DNA of 5,108 nucleotides from Microbacterium sp. (GTDB lineage: Bacteria > Actinomycetota > Actinomycetes > Actinomycetales > Microbacteriaceae): the NCBI GenBank assembly GCA_031286555.1, contig JAITUD010000376.1, positions 1 through 5,108 of the forward strand, in the 5' to 3' direction. The notes beneath the pieces were generated by a model that searched no databases, was not told the origin of the DNA, and was given only the letters and a program-made list of their open reading frames with translations. Shown here in pieces: positions 1-5,108 of the stretch. Each line of letters begins with the position of its first letter. Position 1 is the first letter of the stretch. Position numbers and translations under genes: made by a program.

Positions 1-1715
1 TCGGCCGCCCGGTAGGCGAGAAGGCGGTGCCCGCGGGAGGACAGATGGACGAGATCCTCGCCCCAGTTCCGGCGCTCGCCGAGGTGCGGAAGCAGGTCGG
101 TGTCGAGGAGCGTCGCTCCGGTGCGCGCCGCGATCCCGGCCAGTTCGTCGGCGAAGGCCGCGAACCGTCGCCGGAGCAGCACAGCCTCCCGTCGGCGAGG
201 AAGGAAGGGCGTCACCAGCAGCACCTCGGCGCCGTCTGCACGCAGCTGGGCGACTCCTGCCTCCAGCTCGGCCGCCATCCGGCGGACGTCCGGCCTTGGC
301 TTGACAAGATCGTTCGCACCCACGAGGACCGAGACGAGATCGGGGCGAAGCTCGCGGGCGCGTCGCAGTTGCGCGCCGCAGACGTCGGACACACGGAGCG
401 ACCGGAGCGCCAGGTTCGCATAGCTCAGCCCGTCGTCGGCGGCCAGCAGCAGAGCGAGCCGATCCGCCCAGCCGCGGAGGGTGCCGTCCGGTGCCGGGTC
501 GCACAGCCCCTCCGTGAGCGAGTCACCGAGCGCGACGTAGCGCCGGCGGATGCCTGCACGCGACTGCGGCAGCTCGGGCCGGCGCGCCCGCACCGCCACG
601 GATGCCCCGTCGACGCGGTGCAGGGCCCTGGCGTCGTCGAGATGCCCGAGCAGCTGGTCGCACACCGCCGACCAGGTTCGCCCCTGCACGGCCTCGCGGC
701 CCGCGCGCCCGAACGCGCGGCGCTTGCGCGCATCGCCCGTGAGATCGGCGACCCGCATCCGCAGGTCCCCGAGGTCTCCCGGTCGGTACAGCCAGCCGTC
801 CACGCCCATCCGCACGAGGTCGAGCGGACCGCCACGGCCGGTCGCCACGACCGGCACGCCGCTGGCGTGCGCCTCCTGCAGCGTCTGGCCGAAGGTCTCG
901 CTCTCGCCGGGGTGCACGAACACGTCGAAGGATGCCACGGCGGCCGCGAGCTCCTCCCCCGCCAGATGTCCGAGGAACTCCGCGTGCGGGAGAAGGGCCT
1001 CCAGCCGTGGGCGCGACGGCCCGTCGCCGACGATGACCAGCCGGACGCCGGGCAGGCCGTCGAGCGCACGCAGGTCCTCGACCTGCTTCTCGGGGGCGAG
1101 CCGACCGACGTAGCCGACCACGACCCGATCGGTGCGTCTCCGCCCGGCGCCGCGGTGACGACCGGGGTGGAACAGCTCGACGTCCACCCCTCGGCCCCAG
1201 CGCCGCATCCGGTCGACGCCGAGACGGGCGAGGTGGTCCTCGGAATCGGCCGACGGCACGAGCGTCATCGTCGCCCTGCGATGGAGCCGTCGGATGTGCT
1301 GCTCGGCCAGAGCCGACGACATCGCCACACCGTAGCGCGCAGCGTATGCGGCGACGTCGGTCTGGTACGCGGCGACGACGGGGAGCCCGAGTCTTCCCGC
1401 CGCGAGCACGCCACTCCATCCCAGCGCGAAGGGGGACGCGAGGTGGACGACATCGGGATCGAAGCTCTCGAGGGCGGAGGCGATCCGGCCCGTGCCGGAT
1501 GCACCGACCCGGACGCTCCGGTAGCCGGGCAGGGCGAGCGACGGAACCGACACGACCTCGGCGGCGCCGACGACCGCGGGGAGCTCACGGTCCGCAGGGG
1601 CGATCACGCGAGCCTCGTGACCGGTGCGCTCGAGGTGCCTGAGGATCTGCAGCACGGATCCGGTCACCCCGTTCATGTGCGGCAGGAAGGATTCGGTCAC
1701 GATCGCGACTCTCAC
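1..1715 (-). CDS. GT4 glycosyltransferase (MgtA/PimB-like) fused to SGNH/GDSL hydrolase, C-terminus cut by window edge
   Basis: The frame stays open from a GTG at 1715 to the left edge, at least 571 codons without a stop. Residues 1 to about 362 are a GT-B family 4 glycosyltransferase. They begin MRVAIVTESFLPHMNGV, as in actinobacterial MgtA/PimB-type GDP-mannose-dependent mannosyltransferases. They also carry RWGRGVD, VGRLAPEK (R205 and K210, the usual sugar-nucleotide phosphate ligands) and the E-x7-E motif (E273, E281) within GESETFGQTLQEA. A basic linker of about 30 residues follows. An SGNH hydrolase then starts near 393: GDSL at 397-400 with nucleophile S399, ANLALR around N434, GAND at 466-469, and the D554-x-x-H557 catalytic pair. 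Only the last part of that domain is missing. There are no membrane segments. A likely role is mannosylating an envelope lipid or glycan and removing or transferring an acyl group, but the substrate is inferred. The start is chosen by family alignment. The only good Shine-Dalgarno-like run, GGGGGAG, lies 18 bases upstream, so initiation is uncertain, and GTG at 1757 is an alternative. Confidence 0.85.
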   Translation of the reverse strand, partial: MRVAIVTESFLPHMNGVTGSVLQILRHLERTGHEARVIAPADRELPAVVGAAEVVSVPSLALPGYRSVRVGASGTGRIASALESFDPDVVHLASPFALGWSGVLAAGRLGLPVVAAYQTDVAAYAARYGVAMSSALAEQHIRRLHRRATMTLVPSADSEDHLARLGVDRMRRWGRGVDVELFHPGRHRGAGRRRTDRVVVGYVGRLAPEKQVEDLRALDGLPGVRLVIVGDGPSRPRLEALLPHAEFLGHLAGEELAAAVASFDVFVHPGESETFGQTLQEAHASGVPVVATGRGGPLDLVRMGVDGWLYRPGDLGDLRMRVADLTGDARKRRAFGRAGREAVQGRTWSAVCDQLLGHLDDARALHRVDGASVAVRARRPELPQSRAGIRRRYVALGDSLTEGLCDPAPDGTLRGWADRLALLLAADDGLSYANLALRSLRVSDVCGAQLRRARELRPDLVSVLVGANDLVKPRPDVRRMAAELEAGVAQLRADGAEVLLVTPFLPRRREAVLLRRRFAAFADELAGIAARTGATLLDTDLLPHLGERRNWGEDLVHLSSRGHRLLAYRAA

Positions 1716-1765
1716 GCCACCAGGATGGGCGGCCTCCCCCGCGATGCGGGTCGGCACCGCTGGGC

Positions 1766-1780
1766 GAACACCGAGTGTTC
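1766..1780. repeat. Perfect inverted repeat GAACAC-CGA-GTGTTC, possible operator
   Basis: Two six-base arms around a three-base centre form a fully symmetrical 15-bp site in the middle of the divergent region. Its size and placement suit a dimeric repressor or activator controlling one or both neighbours. The regulator is unknown. The GAAC-N7-GTTC spacing differs from the actinobacterial LexA box (GAAC-N4-GTTC). Confidence 0.4.
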
Positions 1781-1841
1781 ATCTGTCGCACGGATGCCGA
1801 TCACCGGCTATCCCCCGGTCGGTTCCCGTTCATCCCGATGC

Positions 1842-1847
1842 GGGAGG
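1842..1847 (+). promoter_or_regulatory. Ribosome binding site that fixes the DedA start
   Basis: GGGAGG lies eight bases before the GTG at 1856. This is the best Shine-Dalgarno in the area. It favours that GTG over the in-frame GTG at 1775 and ATG at 1838; the latter would place the site inside its own coding sequence. Confidence 0.7.
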
Positions 1848-1855
1848 GTCGGCGG

Positions 1856-2458
1856 GTGATCCCGGATGCGCTGTCCGCCCTCCTCACCGGCCCCTGGGGA
1901 CTGCTGCTCATGGCAGCCCTCGTGATCGGCGATGCGTTCACCGTCGTGATCCCGGGCGAGATCGCCGTCACCGCGGTGGGCGCGCTCGCCGTGCAGACCG
2001 GCCACCCGCCGCTGTGGGTCGTGATCGCCGTCGCCGCTGTCAGCGCCCTGATCGGCGACGCCTCGTGCTACCTGATCGGACGCAGGGTCGGCACCGAGCG
2101 GTGGCGATGGATGCGGCACCCACGGGTGCGCGCCGCCGTGGCAGGTGCACGTCGACGGCTGGATCGCGGCACCGCGACGGTGCTGTTCACGGCACGGTTC
2201 ATCCCTTTCGCACGGCTGGCCGTGAATCTCGTCGCCGGCGCGGCGCACACTCCTCCGCTCCGGTATCTGACCCTGGCCGCCGTCGCTGCCACGGGCTGGG
2301 CCGCCTACCAGGCGGCTCTGGGCGCAGCGATCGCCCTGCTGCTGCCCGGCGGCCCCGTCGTGACCCTGCTCGTCTCCGCCGGGGCCGCCGTCGGACTCGG
2401 CCTGCTCATCGACGTCGCGGTCTCGCGTGCGCGCTCTTCCTCACGGTCCCGCCGTTGA
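1856..2458 (+). CDS. DedA/SNARE-associated family membrane protein
   Basis: This 200-residue polytopic membrane protein belongs to the DedA family. Members act in the cytoplasmic membrane, and some recycle undecaprenyl phosphate or move other lipids between leaflets. Residues 12-30 form the first hydrophobic stretch. IGDAFTVVIPGE (24-35) is the re-entrant acidic region; D26 and E35 match the spacing of the usual acidic pair. GDASCYLIGRRVG (67-79) is typical of the family. FTARFIPFAR (111-120) carries R114 and R120, six apart, like the two essential arginines of E. coli YqjA/YghB. Further hydrophobic segments cover about 137-163 and 166-188, and the tail is Arg/Ser-rich. Starting at GTG 1856 uses a strong ribosome binding site and places the protein directly before its first membrane segment; a start at 1775 would add 27 polar residues. 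It diverges from the glycosyltransferase-hydrolase fusion, which suggests an envelope-related role. The transported lipid is not evident from sequence. Confidence 0.9.
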   Translation: MIPDALSALLTGPWGLLLMAALVIGDAFTVVIPGEIAVTAVGALAVQTGHPPLWVVIAVAAVSALIGDASCYLIGRRVGTERWRWMRHPRVRAAVAGARRRLDRGTATVLFTARFIPFARLAVNLVAGAAHTPPLRYLTLAAVAATGWAAYQAALGAAIALLLPGGPVVTLLVSAGAAVGLGLLIDVAVSRARSSSRSRR

Positions 2459-2471
2459 TCCGCCGTGCGGG

Positions 2472-2477
2472 TTAGGC
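2472..2477 (+). promoter_or_regulatory. TAGGCT -10 element of a probable leaderless promoter
   Basis: TAGGCT ends seven bases before the ATG at 2485, and no Shine-Dalgarno lies between. A TANNNT hexamer at this distance puts transcription start on, or within a base of, the A of the start codon, the standard leaderless arrangement in Actinobacteria. No recognisable -35 is seen at 16-18 bases spacing. Confidence 0.7.
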
Positions 2478-2484
2478 TGGCGCC

Positions 2485-2661
2485 ATGAGTACCGAAGGCA
2501 GAGACGCCGCGTCCGAAGAGATGAAGCGCAAGTTCAAAGAGGCGCTCGACAAGAAGAATGCGCGAGGACGCTCAGGGCAGGCACACCTCGACGGAGACTC
2601 CGCCGTGCACGCCACCAATGCCCCGCAGATGAAGCGCGAGTTCCGCCGCAAGAGCGGCTGA
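2485..2661 (+). CDS. DUF5302 family small basic protein
   Basis: This 58-residue protein starts at ATG 2485 and ends at TGA 2659-2661. It matches the actinobacterial DUF5302 family as I recall it: an N-terminal SEEMKRKFKEALDKKN helix, a variable Gly/His/Asp-containing middle, and a C-terminal FRRKSG end. It has 14 Lys/Arg against 9 Asp/Glu. The motif MKRxF occurs twice, at 13-17 and 49-53, and the DNA behind it repeats as AGATGAAGCGC at 2519-2529 and 2627-2637. No signal peptide or membrane segment is present. The function of the family is unknown; the charge and length suggest a nucleic-acid or ribosome-associated microprotein, which is only a guess. It appears to be expressed from its own leaderless promoter. 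The 50-residue gene follows after 26 bases and is probably cotranscribed. Confidence 0.85.
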   Translation: MSTEGRDAASEEMKRKFKEALDKKNARGRSGQAHLDGDSAVHATNAPQMKREFRRKSG

Positions 2662-2687
2662 GCGAAGATCAGCACAGGAGCACGCTC

Positions 2688-2840
2688 ATGACAGACAAGA
2701 AGCCCCAGGGGCCCGACGACGAGAAGGATGCCCTTCGCGACGACGAGGCCTTCGAGACGGCGCAGACCGAGGCCGAGCAGCAGCTCGAGATCCGTCGGGG
2801 TCTCGGCGCCGAGGCGTTCGAGGGCGGCATCGAGGGCTGA
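2688..2840 (+). CDS. Hypothetical acidic 50-residue microprotein
   Basis: The protein runs from ATG 2688 to TGA 2838-2840. AGGAG at 2676-2680, seven bases before the ATG, is a textbook ribosome binding site and the main reason to accept so small a gene. I do not recognise a family. The protein has 15 Asp/Glu against 6 Lys/Arg. It has a disordered-looking N-terminus (KKPQGPDDEKD), a probable helix over residues 15-37 (DDEAFETAQTEAEQQLEIRR), and a Gly-rich end. There is no Cys, Trp, signal peptide or membrane segment. It lies 26 bases after the basic DUF5302 gene in the same direction, and the stem-loop at 2858-2887 closes the unit. The two may be a charge-complementary pair, but nothing in the sequence proves interaction. 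Confidence 0.75.
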   Translation: MTDKKPQGPDDEKDALRDDEAFETAQTEAEQQLEIRRGLGAEAFEGGIEG

Positions 2841-2857
2841 GTCCCTCACCGCACGGA

Positions 2858-2887
2858 GGTGCTGCGGGTCAGCGGATCCGCAGCACC
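2858..2887. terminator. Stem-loop between converging genes, probable bidirectional terminator
   Basis: GGTGCTGCGG at 2858-2867 pairs perfectly with CCGCAGCACC at 2878-2887, giving a 10-bp GC-rich stem with a 10-base loop. It sits just after the acidic microprotein stop and overlaps the stop codon of the oppositely oriented MFS gene. There is no T-run on either side, which is common for actinobacterial terminators. The palindrome GCGGATCCGC (2872-2881) offers a competing smaller fold. Confidence 0.6.
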
Positions 2888-4116
2888 GCCGGCACTCGCA
2901 GCGCGACCGCTCCCACCGAGAGCACGAGCAGCACCGCCGCCCAGAAGGTCACCGGCGCGACGCCGAAGGTCTGGGCGAGCACACCCAGCAGCAGTGAGCC
3001 GATCGGGATCATCCCGATCGCGAGCTCCTGCAGTCCGAGCACGCGGCCGTGCAGCGGCTTGTCGGTGACGATGAGCAGCAGCGTGGTCTGCAGCACCCCG
3101 AAGGCGGCGCTGGCGAATCCGGCCATCGCGAGCACCACGAATCCGGCCGGTGCCGACGTGAGCAGCGCGAAGACCGCCCACAGCGCACCCCAGGTCATGG
3201 TGCCGAACACGAACAGCGCGCCCTTGTTGCGGAAGTCGCCGAGGGCTGCGATGACCACCGAGCCGACCAGTCCGCCGATGCCCGAACTGGCGAGCATGAT
3301 GCCCAGCCCGTCGGCGTCCAGTCCGAAGCGCTGGTCCGCGAACACCGGCATGAAGGACTGGTAGATCGGCCACAGGAACGTGTTGGCGACCACGGTCACC
3401 AGGAGCACGCCGATGGCGAGCCGGTTGCGGCCGATCAGGCGGAAGCCGCTGACAAGCATCCGCAGCACCGGCTCGGGCTCTGCGTGCGCGACGTGCGGGA
3501 TGCGGCGCAGCGGGACGAGCAGGGCGAAGGAGATGGCATACCACGCAGTGGACACCCACAGCGCAGCAGGCGCTCCGAGTCCGGCGATCATCGCGCCGCC
3601 GATCGCCGGCCCGACCACCTGCGTCATGTTCATGGCCAGGGAGTTCAGCGCATTGGCGTTGGACAGGTTCGCGGGGCCGACCAGCTCGAGCGCCAGCGAG
3701 GCGCGGGCGGTCTGGGACGGCGACTGGGCCAGGCCGATGGCAAGTCCCCCGGCCACCAGCGCCCAGTACGACAGCATCCCGACGGATGCGAGGAACGAGA
3801 CGACGGCGATCGACACTGTCGCCCAGCCGCAGGCCATCAGCAGCAGGCGCACCTTGTCGAACCTGTCGGTGAGCGCGCCGGCGATCGGGCCGAGGAGCAG
3901 CGGGGCGAGCCGCACGGCGGTGAACAGGGCGACGAGGAACTCCGAGCCGGTCATCTCGAAGGCCATCCAGCCCAGCACGAGCGTCTGCGTCCAGACCCCG
4001 CCGAAGAAGAACAGATTCGAGGTCCACAGCAGCTGGAAGTCGCGATTGCCCCGCAGAGAGGAGACCGCCGTGCCGAGGCCGATCCGCTGAGTGGGGCGGG
4101 TATCGGCTTCGGTCAC
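2869..4116 (-). CDS. MFS exporter, EntS/MFS_3 (DHA3) type
   Basis: This 415-residue integral membrane transporter is the usual length for a 12-helix major facilitator. NRDFQLLWTSNLFFFGGVWT (24-43) is the MFS_3/EntS-type first helix. Motif A is GALTDRFDKVR (80-90) in the loop between helices 2 and 3. QTARASLALELVGPANLSNA (135-154) leading into NSLAMNMTQVVGPAIGGAM (158-176) is the typical helix 4-5 region. LHGRVLGLQE (355-364) is the late-loop motif. Relatives export siderophores, macrolides and other small molecules by proton antiport; the substrate here cannot be told. The GTG at 4116 is preceded by AAGGAG at 4128-4123 with a six-base spacer, which supports this start. It follows the FMN reductase gene by 47 bases on the same strand, and that gap carries a perfect palindrome over a probable -10. 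It may therefore be expressed both by read-through and from its own repressed promoter. The end overlaps the terminator stem. Confidence 0.9.
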   Translation of the reverse strand: MTEADTRPTQRIGLGTAVSSLRGNRDFQLLWTSNLFFFGGVWTQTLVLGWMAFEMTGSEFLVALFTAVRLAPLLLGPIAGALTDRFDKVRLLLMACGWATVSIAVVSFLASVGMLSYWALVAGGLAIGLAQSPSQTARASLALELVGPANLSNANALNSLAMNMTQVVGPAIGGAMIAGLGAPAALWVSTAWYAISFALLVPLRRIPHVAHAEPEPVLRMLVSGFRLIGRNRLAIGVLLVTVVANTFLWPIYQSFMPVFADQRFGLDADGLGIMLASSGIGGLVGSVVIAALGDFRNKGALFVFGTMTWGALWAVFALLTSAPAGFVVLAMAGFASAAFGVLQTTLLLIVTDKPLHGRVLGLQELAIGMIPIGSLLLGVLAQTFGVAPVTFWAAVLLVLSVGAVALRVPAVLRIR

Positions 4117-4143
4117 GACGGTCTCCTTCAGTCAGTCCAGACT

Positions 4144-4159
4144 GAATGGTATACCATTC
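4144..4159. promoter_or_regulatory. Perfect 16-bp palindrome GAATGGTATACCATTC, probable operator over an extended -10
   Basis: The site is fully symmetrical with no spacer and is an AT-rich island in GC-rich DNA, within the 47-base gap before the MFS gene. Read on the minus strand it contains TGG-TATACC, an extended -10 form (TGn plus hexamer at 4153-4148), which would start transcription near 4141, about 25 bases before the MFS start. No good -35 is visible. The core TGGTATACCA fits the general NyGT-N-ACrN half-site logic of FadR-type GntR regulators, but the regulator is not in this window. CTGAAT is repeated directly at 4142-4147 and 4159-4164, and CAGTC-CA-GACTG lies next to it at 4133-4144. 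Confidence 0.65.
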
Positions 4160-4163
4160 TGAA

Positions 4164-4808
4164 TCACTCCCCGGCGAGGCCTCCGAGCAGGTGCCCGAAC
4201 GAGCGACCCTTGCCGAGATAGGTCTCAGGGTCGAACGGGTCGGCATCCGATGCGGGCTCGCGGCGGGCGATCGCCTCGGCCAGCTCACGCGCCCCGCGCT
4301 CGACGCGGGCACTGAGCGGCGCGACGTCGTCGGCGTTCGCACCCCAGTCGCTGGACGCCGCGAAGACACCGGTCGAGACGGGCTCGGCGTGCAGGTAGGT
4401 GAACAGCGGCCTGATGGCGTAGTCCACCGCGAGCGAGTGCCTGGCCGTGCCGGCGTTCGCGCCGATCAGCACCGGCTTGCCGGAGAGCGCGTCCGGGTCG
4501 AGCACGTCGATGAACGACTTGAACAGCCCGGAGTAGCTCGTCGAGAAGATCGGCGTCACGGCGATCAGCGCATCGGCCGAGACGACGGTGTTGATCGCGG
4601 TCTCGAGCGCCGGCGGCGCGAAGCCGGTCAGCAGGTTGTTCGTGATGTCGTGCGCCAGGTCACGCAGCTCGATCACGTCGACGGTCACGGGGATGTCCTG
4701 CTCGCGGAGGACCTTCACGGTCTCCGCGGCCAGCCGATCGGCCAGCATCCGCGTCGAGGAGGGGTTCGACAGTCCGGCCGAGATCACGGCGAGACGACGC
4801 TCGGTCAT
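4164..4808 (-). CDS. LLM-partnered FMN reductase, CE1759 family
   Basis: This 214-residue flavodoxin-fold NAD(P)H:FMN reductase should provide reduced FMN in the cytoplasm to the luciferase-like monooxygenase encoded just upstream. MTERRLAVISAGLSNPSSTR (1-20) holds beta-1 and the flavin phosphate-binding loop (S14 to T19). TPIFSTSYSGLFKSFIDVL (85-103) is the isoalloxazine-side motif of the family. GANAGTARHSLAVDYAIRPL (116-135) is characteristic of the CE1759 group, which I assign from memory of the family. The ATG at 4808 is preceded by GGGAG (4819-4815, six-base spacer). It lies one base after the TGA of the upstream gene (TGA-G-ATG), so translational coupling is likely. A longer in-frame start at 4991 would overlap the upstream coding sequence and gives a low-complexity Arg/Pro extension, so I reject it. 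The MFS gene follows after 47 bases. Confidence 0.92.
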   Translation of the reverse strand: MTERRLAVISAGLSNPSSTRMLADRLAAETVKVLREQDIPVTVDVIELRDLAHDITNNLLTGFAPPALETAINTVVSADALIAVTPIFSTSYSGLFKSFIDVLDPDALSGKPVLIGANAGTARHSLAVDYAIRPLFTYLHAEPVSTGVFAASSDWGANADDVAPLSARVERGARELAEAIARREPASDADPFDPETYLGKGRSFGHLLGGLAGE

Positions 4809-4809
4809 C

Positions 4810-5108
4810 TCAGGCTCCCTTCGTCGCTGCGGCGCCGAACGCCGAGCCGGTCGGGACGGCGCCGCCGTCCTGGTAGGGCGATCCGGCGGTGAGGTTGTCG
4901 CCGCGGTTCGCACCGGGGCGCGCCTCGCGCGCCGGGCCGTCGCCGTAGACCGCCTTGACGCGGGCGGCGTGCGTGGGGGCGTCCGGCACATTCGCCGGGC
5001 GGTCCTTCGCGAGTTCCTTGCGCAGCACCGGGACGACCTCGCTGCCGAGCAGGTCGATCTGCTCCAGCACCGTCTTCAGGGGCAGGCCGGCGTGGTCCAT
5101 CAGGAACA
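4810..5108 (-). CDS. Luciferase-like FMN-dependent monooxygenase, CE1758 family, C-terminal fragment
   Basis: Only the last 99 or so residues are present; the gene starts beyond the right edge, and the reading frame is open through 5106. FLMDHAGLPLKTVLEQIDL followed by LGSEVVPVLRKEL is the typical C-terminal helix of bacterial luciferase-like (LLM) flavin-dependent oxidoreductases. The catalytic barrel is outside the window. Assignment to the CE1758 group rests on this end plus the adjacent CE1759-type reductase, since the two are known to occur as a pair. After the helix comes a polar, Ala/Gly/Pro-rich tail of about 67 residues (APTHAARVKAVYGDG, then GDNLTAGSPYQDGG) that is probably disordered. 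The substrate is unknown. The stop at 4812-4810 sits one base before the reductase start, indicating an operon with coupled translation. An ATG at 5100 is in frame but falls inside the conserved domain and is not the true start. Confidence 0.85.
   Translation of the reverse strand, partial: FLMDHAGLPLKTVLEQIDLLGSEVVPVLRKELAKDRPANVPDAPTHAARVKAVYGDGPAREARPGANRGDNLTAGSPYQDGGAVPTGSAFGAAATKGA

Larger units (their letters stand above)
1716..1855. promoter_or_regulatory. Divergent intergenic region between the fusion gene and the DedA gene
   Basis: These 140 bases separate two genes that point away from each other, so promoters for both must lie here or just inside the flanking genes. I see no convincing -35/-10 pair on either strand; TATCCC at 1809-1814 is only a weak plus-strand -10 candidate. 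The region holds the inverted repeat at 1766-1780, a small hairpin at 1738-1750 (CCCGC-GAT-GCGGG), and a nine-base direct repeat CGATGCGGG at 1742-1750 and 1836-1844. Confidence 0.5.

Noticed and set aside
1738..1750. CCCGC-GAT-GCGGG hairpin as a terminator
   Set aside because: The stem is only five base pairs and lies upstream of two divergent starts, where no gene ends.
1766..1780. LexA/SOS box
   Set aside because: The actinobacterial SOS box is GAAC-N4-GTTC; here the GAAC and GTTC halves are seven bases apart.
1775..1855. Upstream GTG at 1775 as the DedA start
   Set aside because: It lies inside the inverted repeat, lacks a ribosome binding site and adds a polar stretch not expected in DedA proteins; GTG 1856 has GGGAGG eight bases before it.
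27..1859. 610-codon plus-strand open frame antisense to the glycosyltransferase-hydrolase gene
   Set aside because: It shares codon boundaries with the real minus-strand gene and encodes His/Arg/Gly/Pro-rich sequence with no recognisable domain; long antisense frames are expected at this GC content.
3049..4221. 390-codon plus-strand open frame across the MFS gene
   Set aside because: It is a Gln/His/Arg/Glu-rich antisense shadow with no domain, and it runs through the operator and into the reductase gene.
2846..4369. 507-codon minus-strand open frame across the MFS gene
   Set aside because: It is an Arg/Ala-rich shift of the MFS gene. The 415-codon frame has clear membrane segments and family motifs.
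4164..4991. Longer version of the FMN reductase starting at 4991
   Set aside because: The extra 61 residues are Arg/Pro/Thr-rich, overlap the monooxygenase coding sequence, and ignore the well-placed GGGAG before ATG 4808.

Overview
The window is very GC-rich and densely coded, with frequent GTG starts, a TAGGCT leaderless-type promoter, a DUF5302 protein and a CE1758/CE1759-type luciferase-like monooxygenase/FMN reductase pair. Together these suggest a high-GC actinobacterium, most likely a Microbacteriaceae member such as Microbacterium. The taxonomic call is an inference from gene content and composition. I see no RNA gene, CRISPR array, insertion sequence or phage gene.

Layout from left to right. 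(1) 1-1715, minus strand: one open frame, running off the left edge, that joins an MgtA/PimB-like GT4 glycosyltransferase to an SGNH/GDSL hydrolase. (2) 1716-1855: a divergent intergenic region with a perfect GAACAC/GTGTTC inverted repeat. (3) 1856-2458, plus strand: a compact DedA-family membrane protein. (4) 2485-2661 and 2688-2840, plus strand: a pair of microproteins, a basic 58-residue DUF5302 protein that looks leaderless and an unrecognised acidic 50-residue protein. (5) About 2858-2887: a strong stem-loop between converging genes. (6) 2869-4116, minus strand: an MFS exporter of the EntS/MFS_3 type. (7) 4117-4163: a short gap holding a perfect 16-bp palindrome over a probable extended -10 element. 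(8) 4164-4808, minus strand: a CE1759-type FMN reductase. (9) 4810-5108, minus strand: the C-terminal part of its partner flavin-dependent monooxygenase, which begins beyond the right edge.

The right half reads as a transcription unit running leftward: monooxygenase, then FMN reductase one base later, then the exporter behind its own probable operator. The reductase would supply reduced flavin to the monooxygenase, and the exporter may remove a substrate or product. The left half is envelope-related. A GDP-mannose-type glycosyltransferase/esterase fusion is divergent from a DedA protein, a family linked to lipid-carrier recycling across the membrane. The most unusual items are the GT4-SGNH fusion and the palindromic operator candidate. 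No clearly new defence or mobile system is visible.
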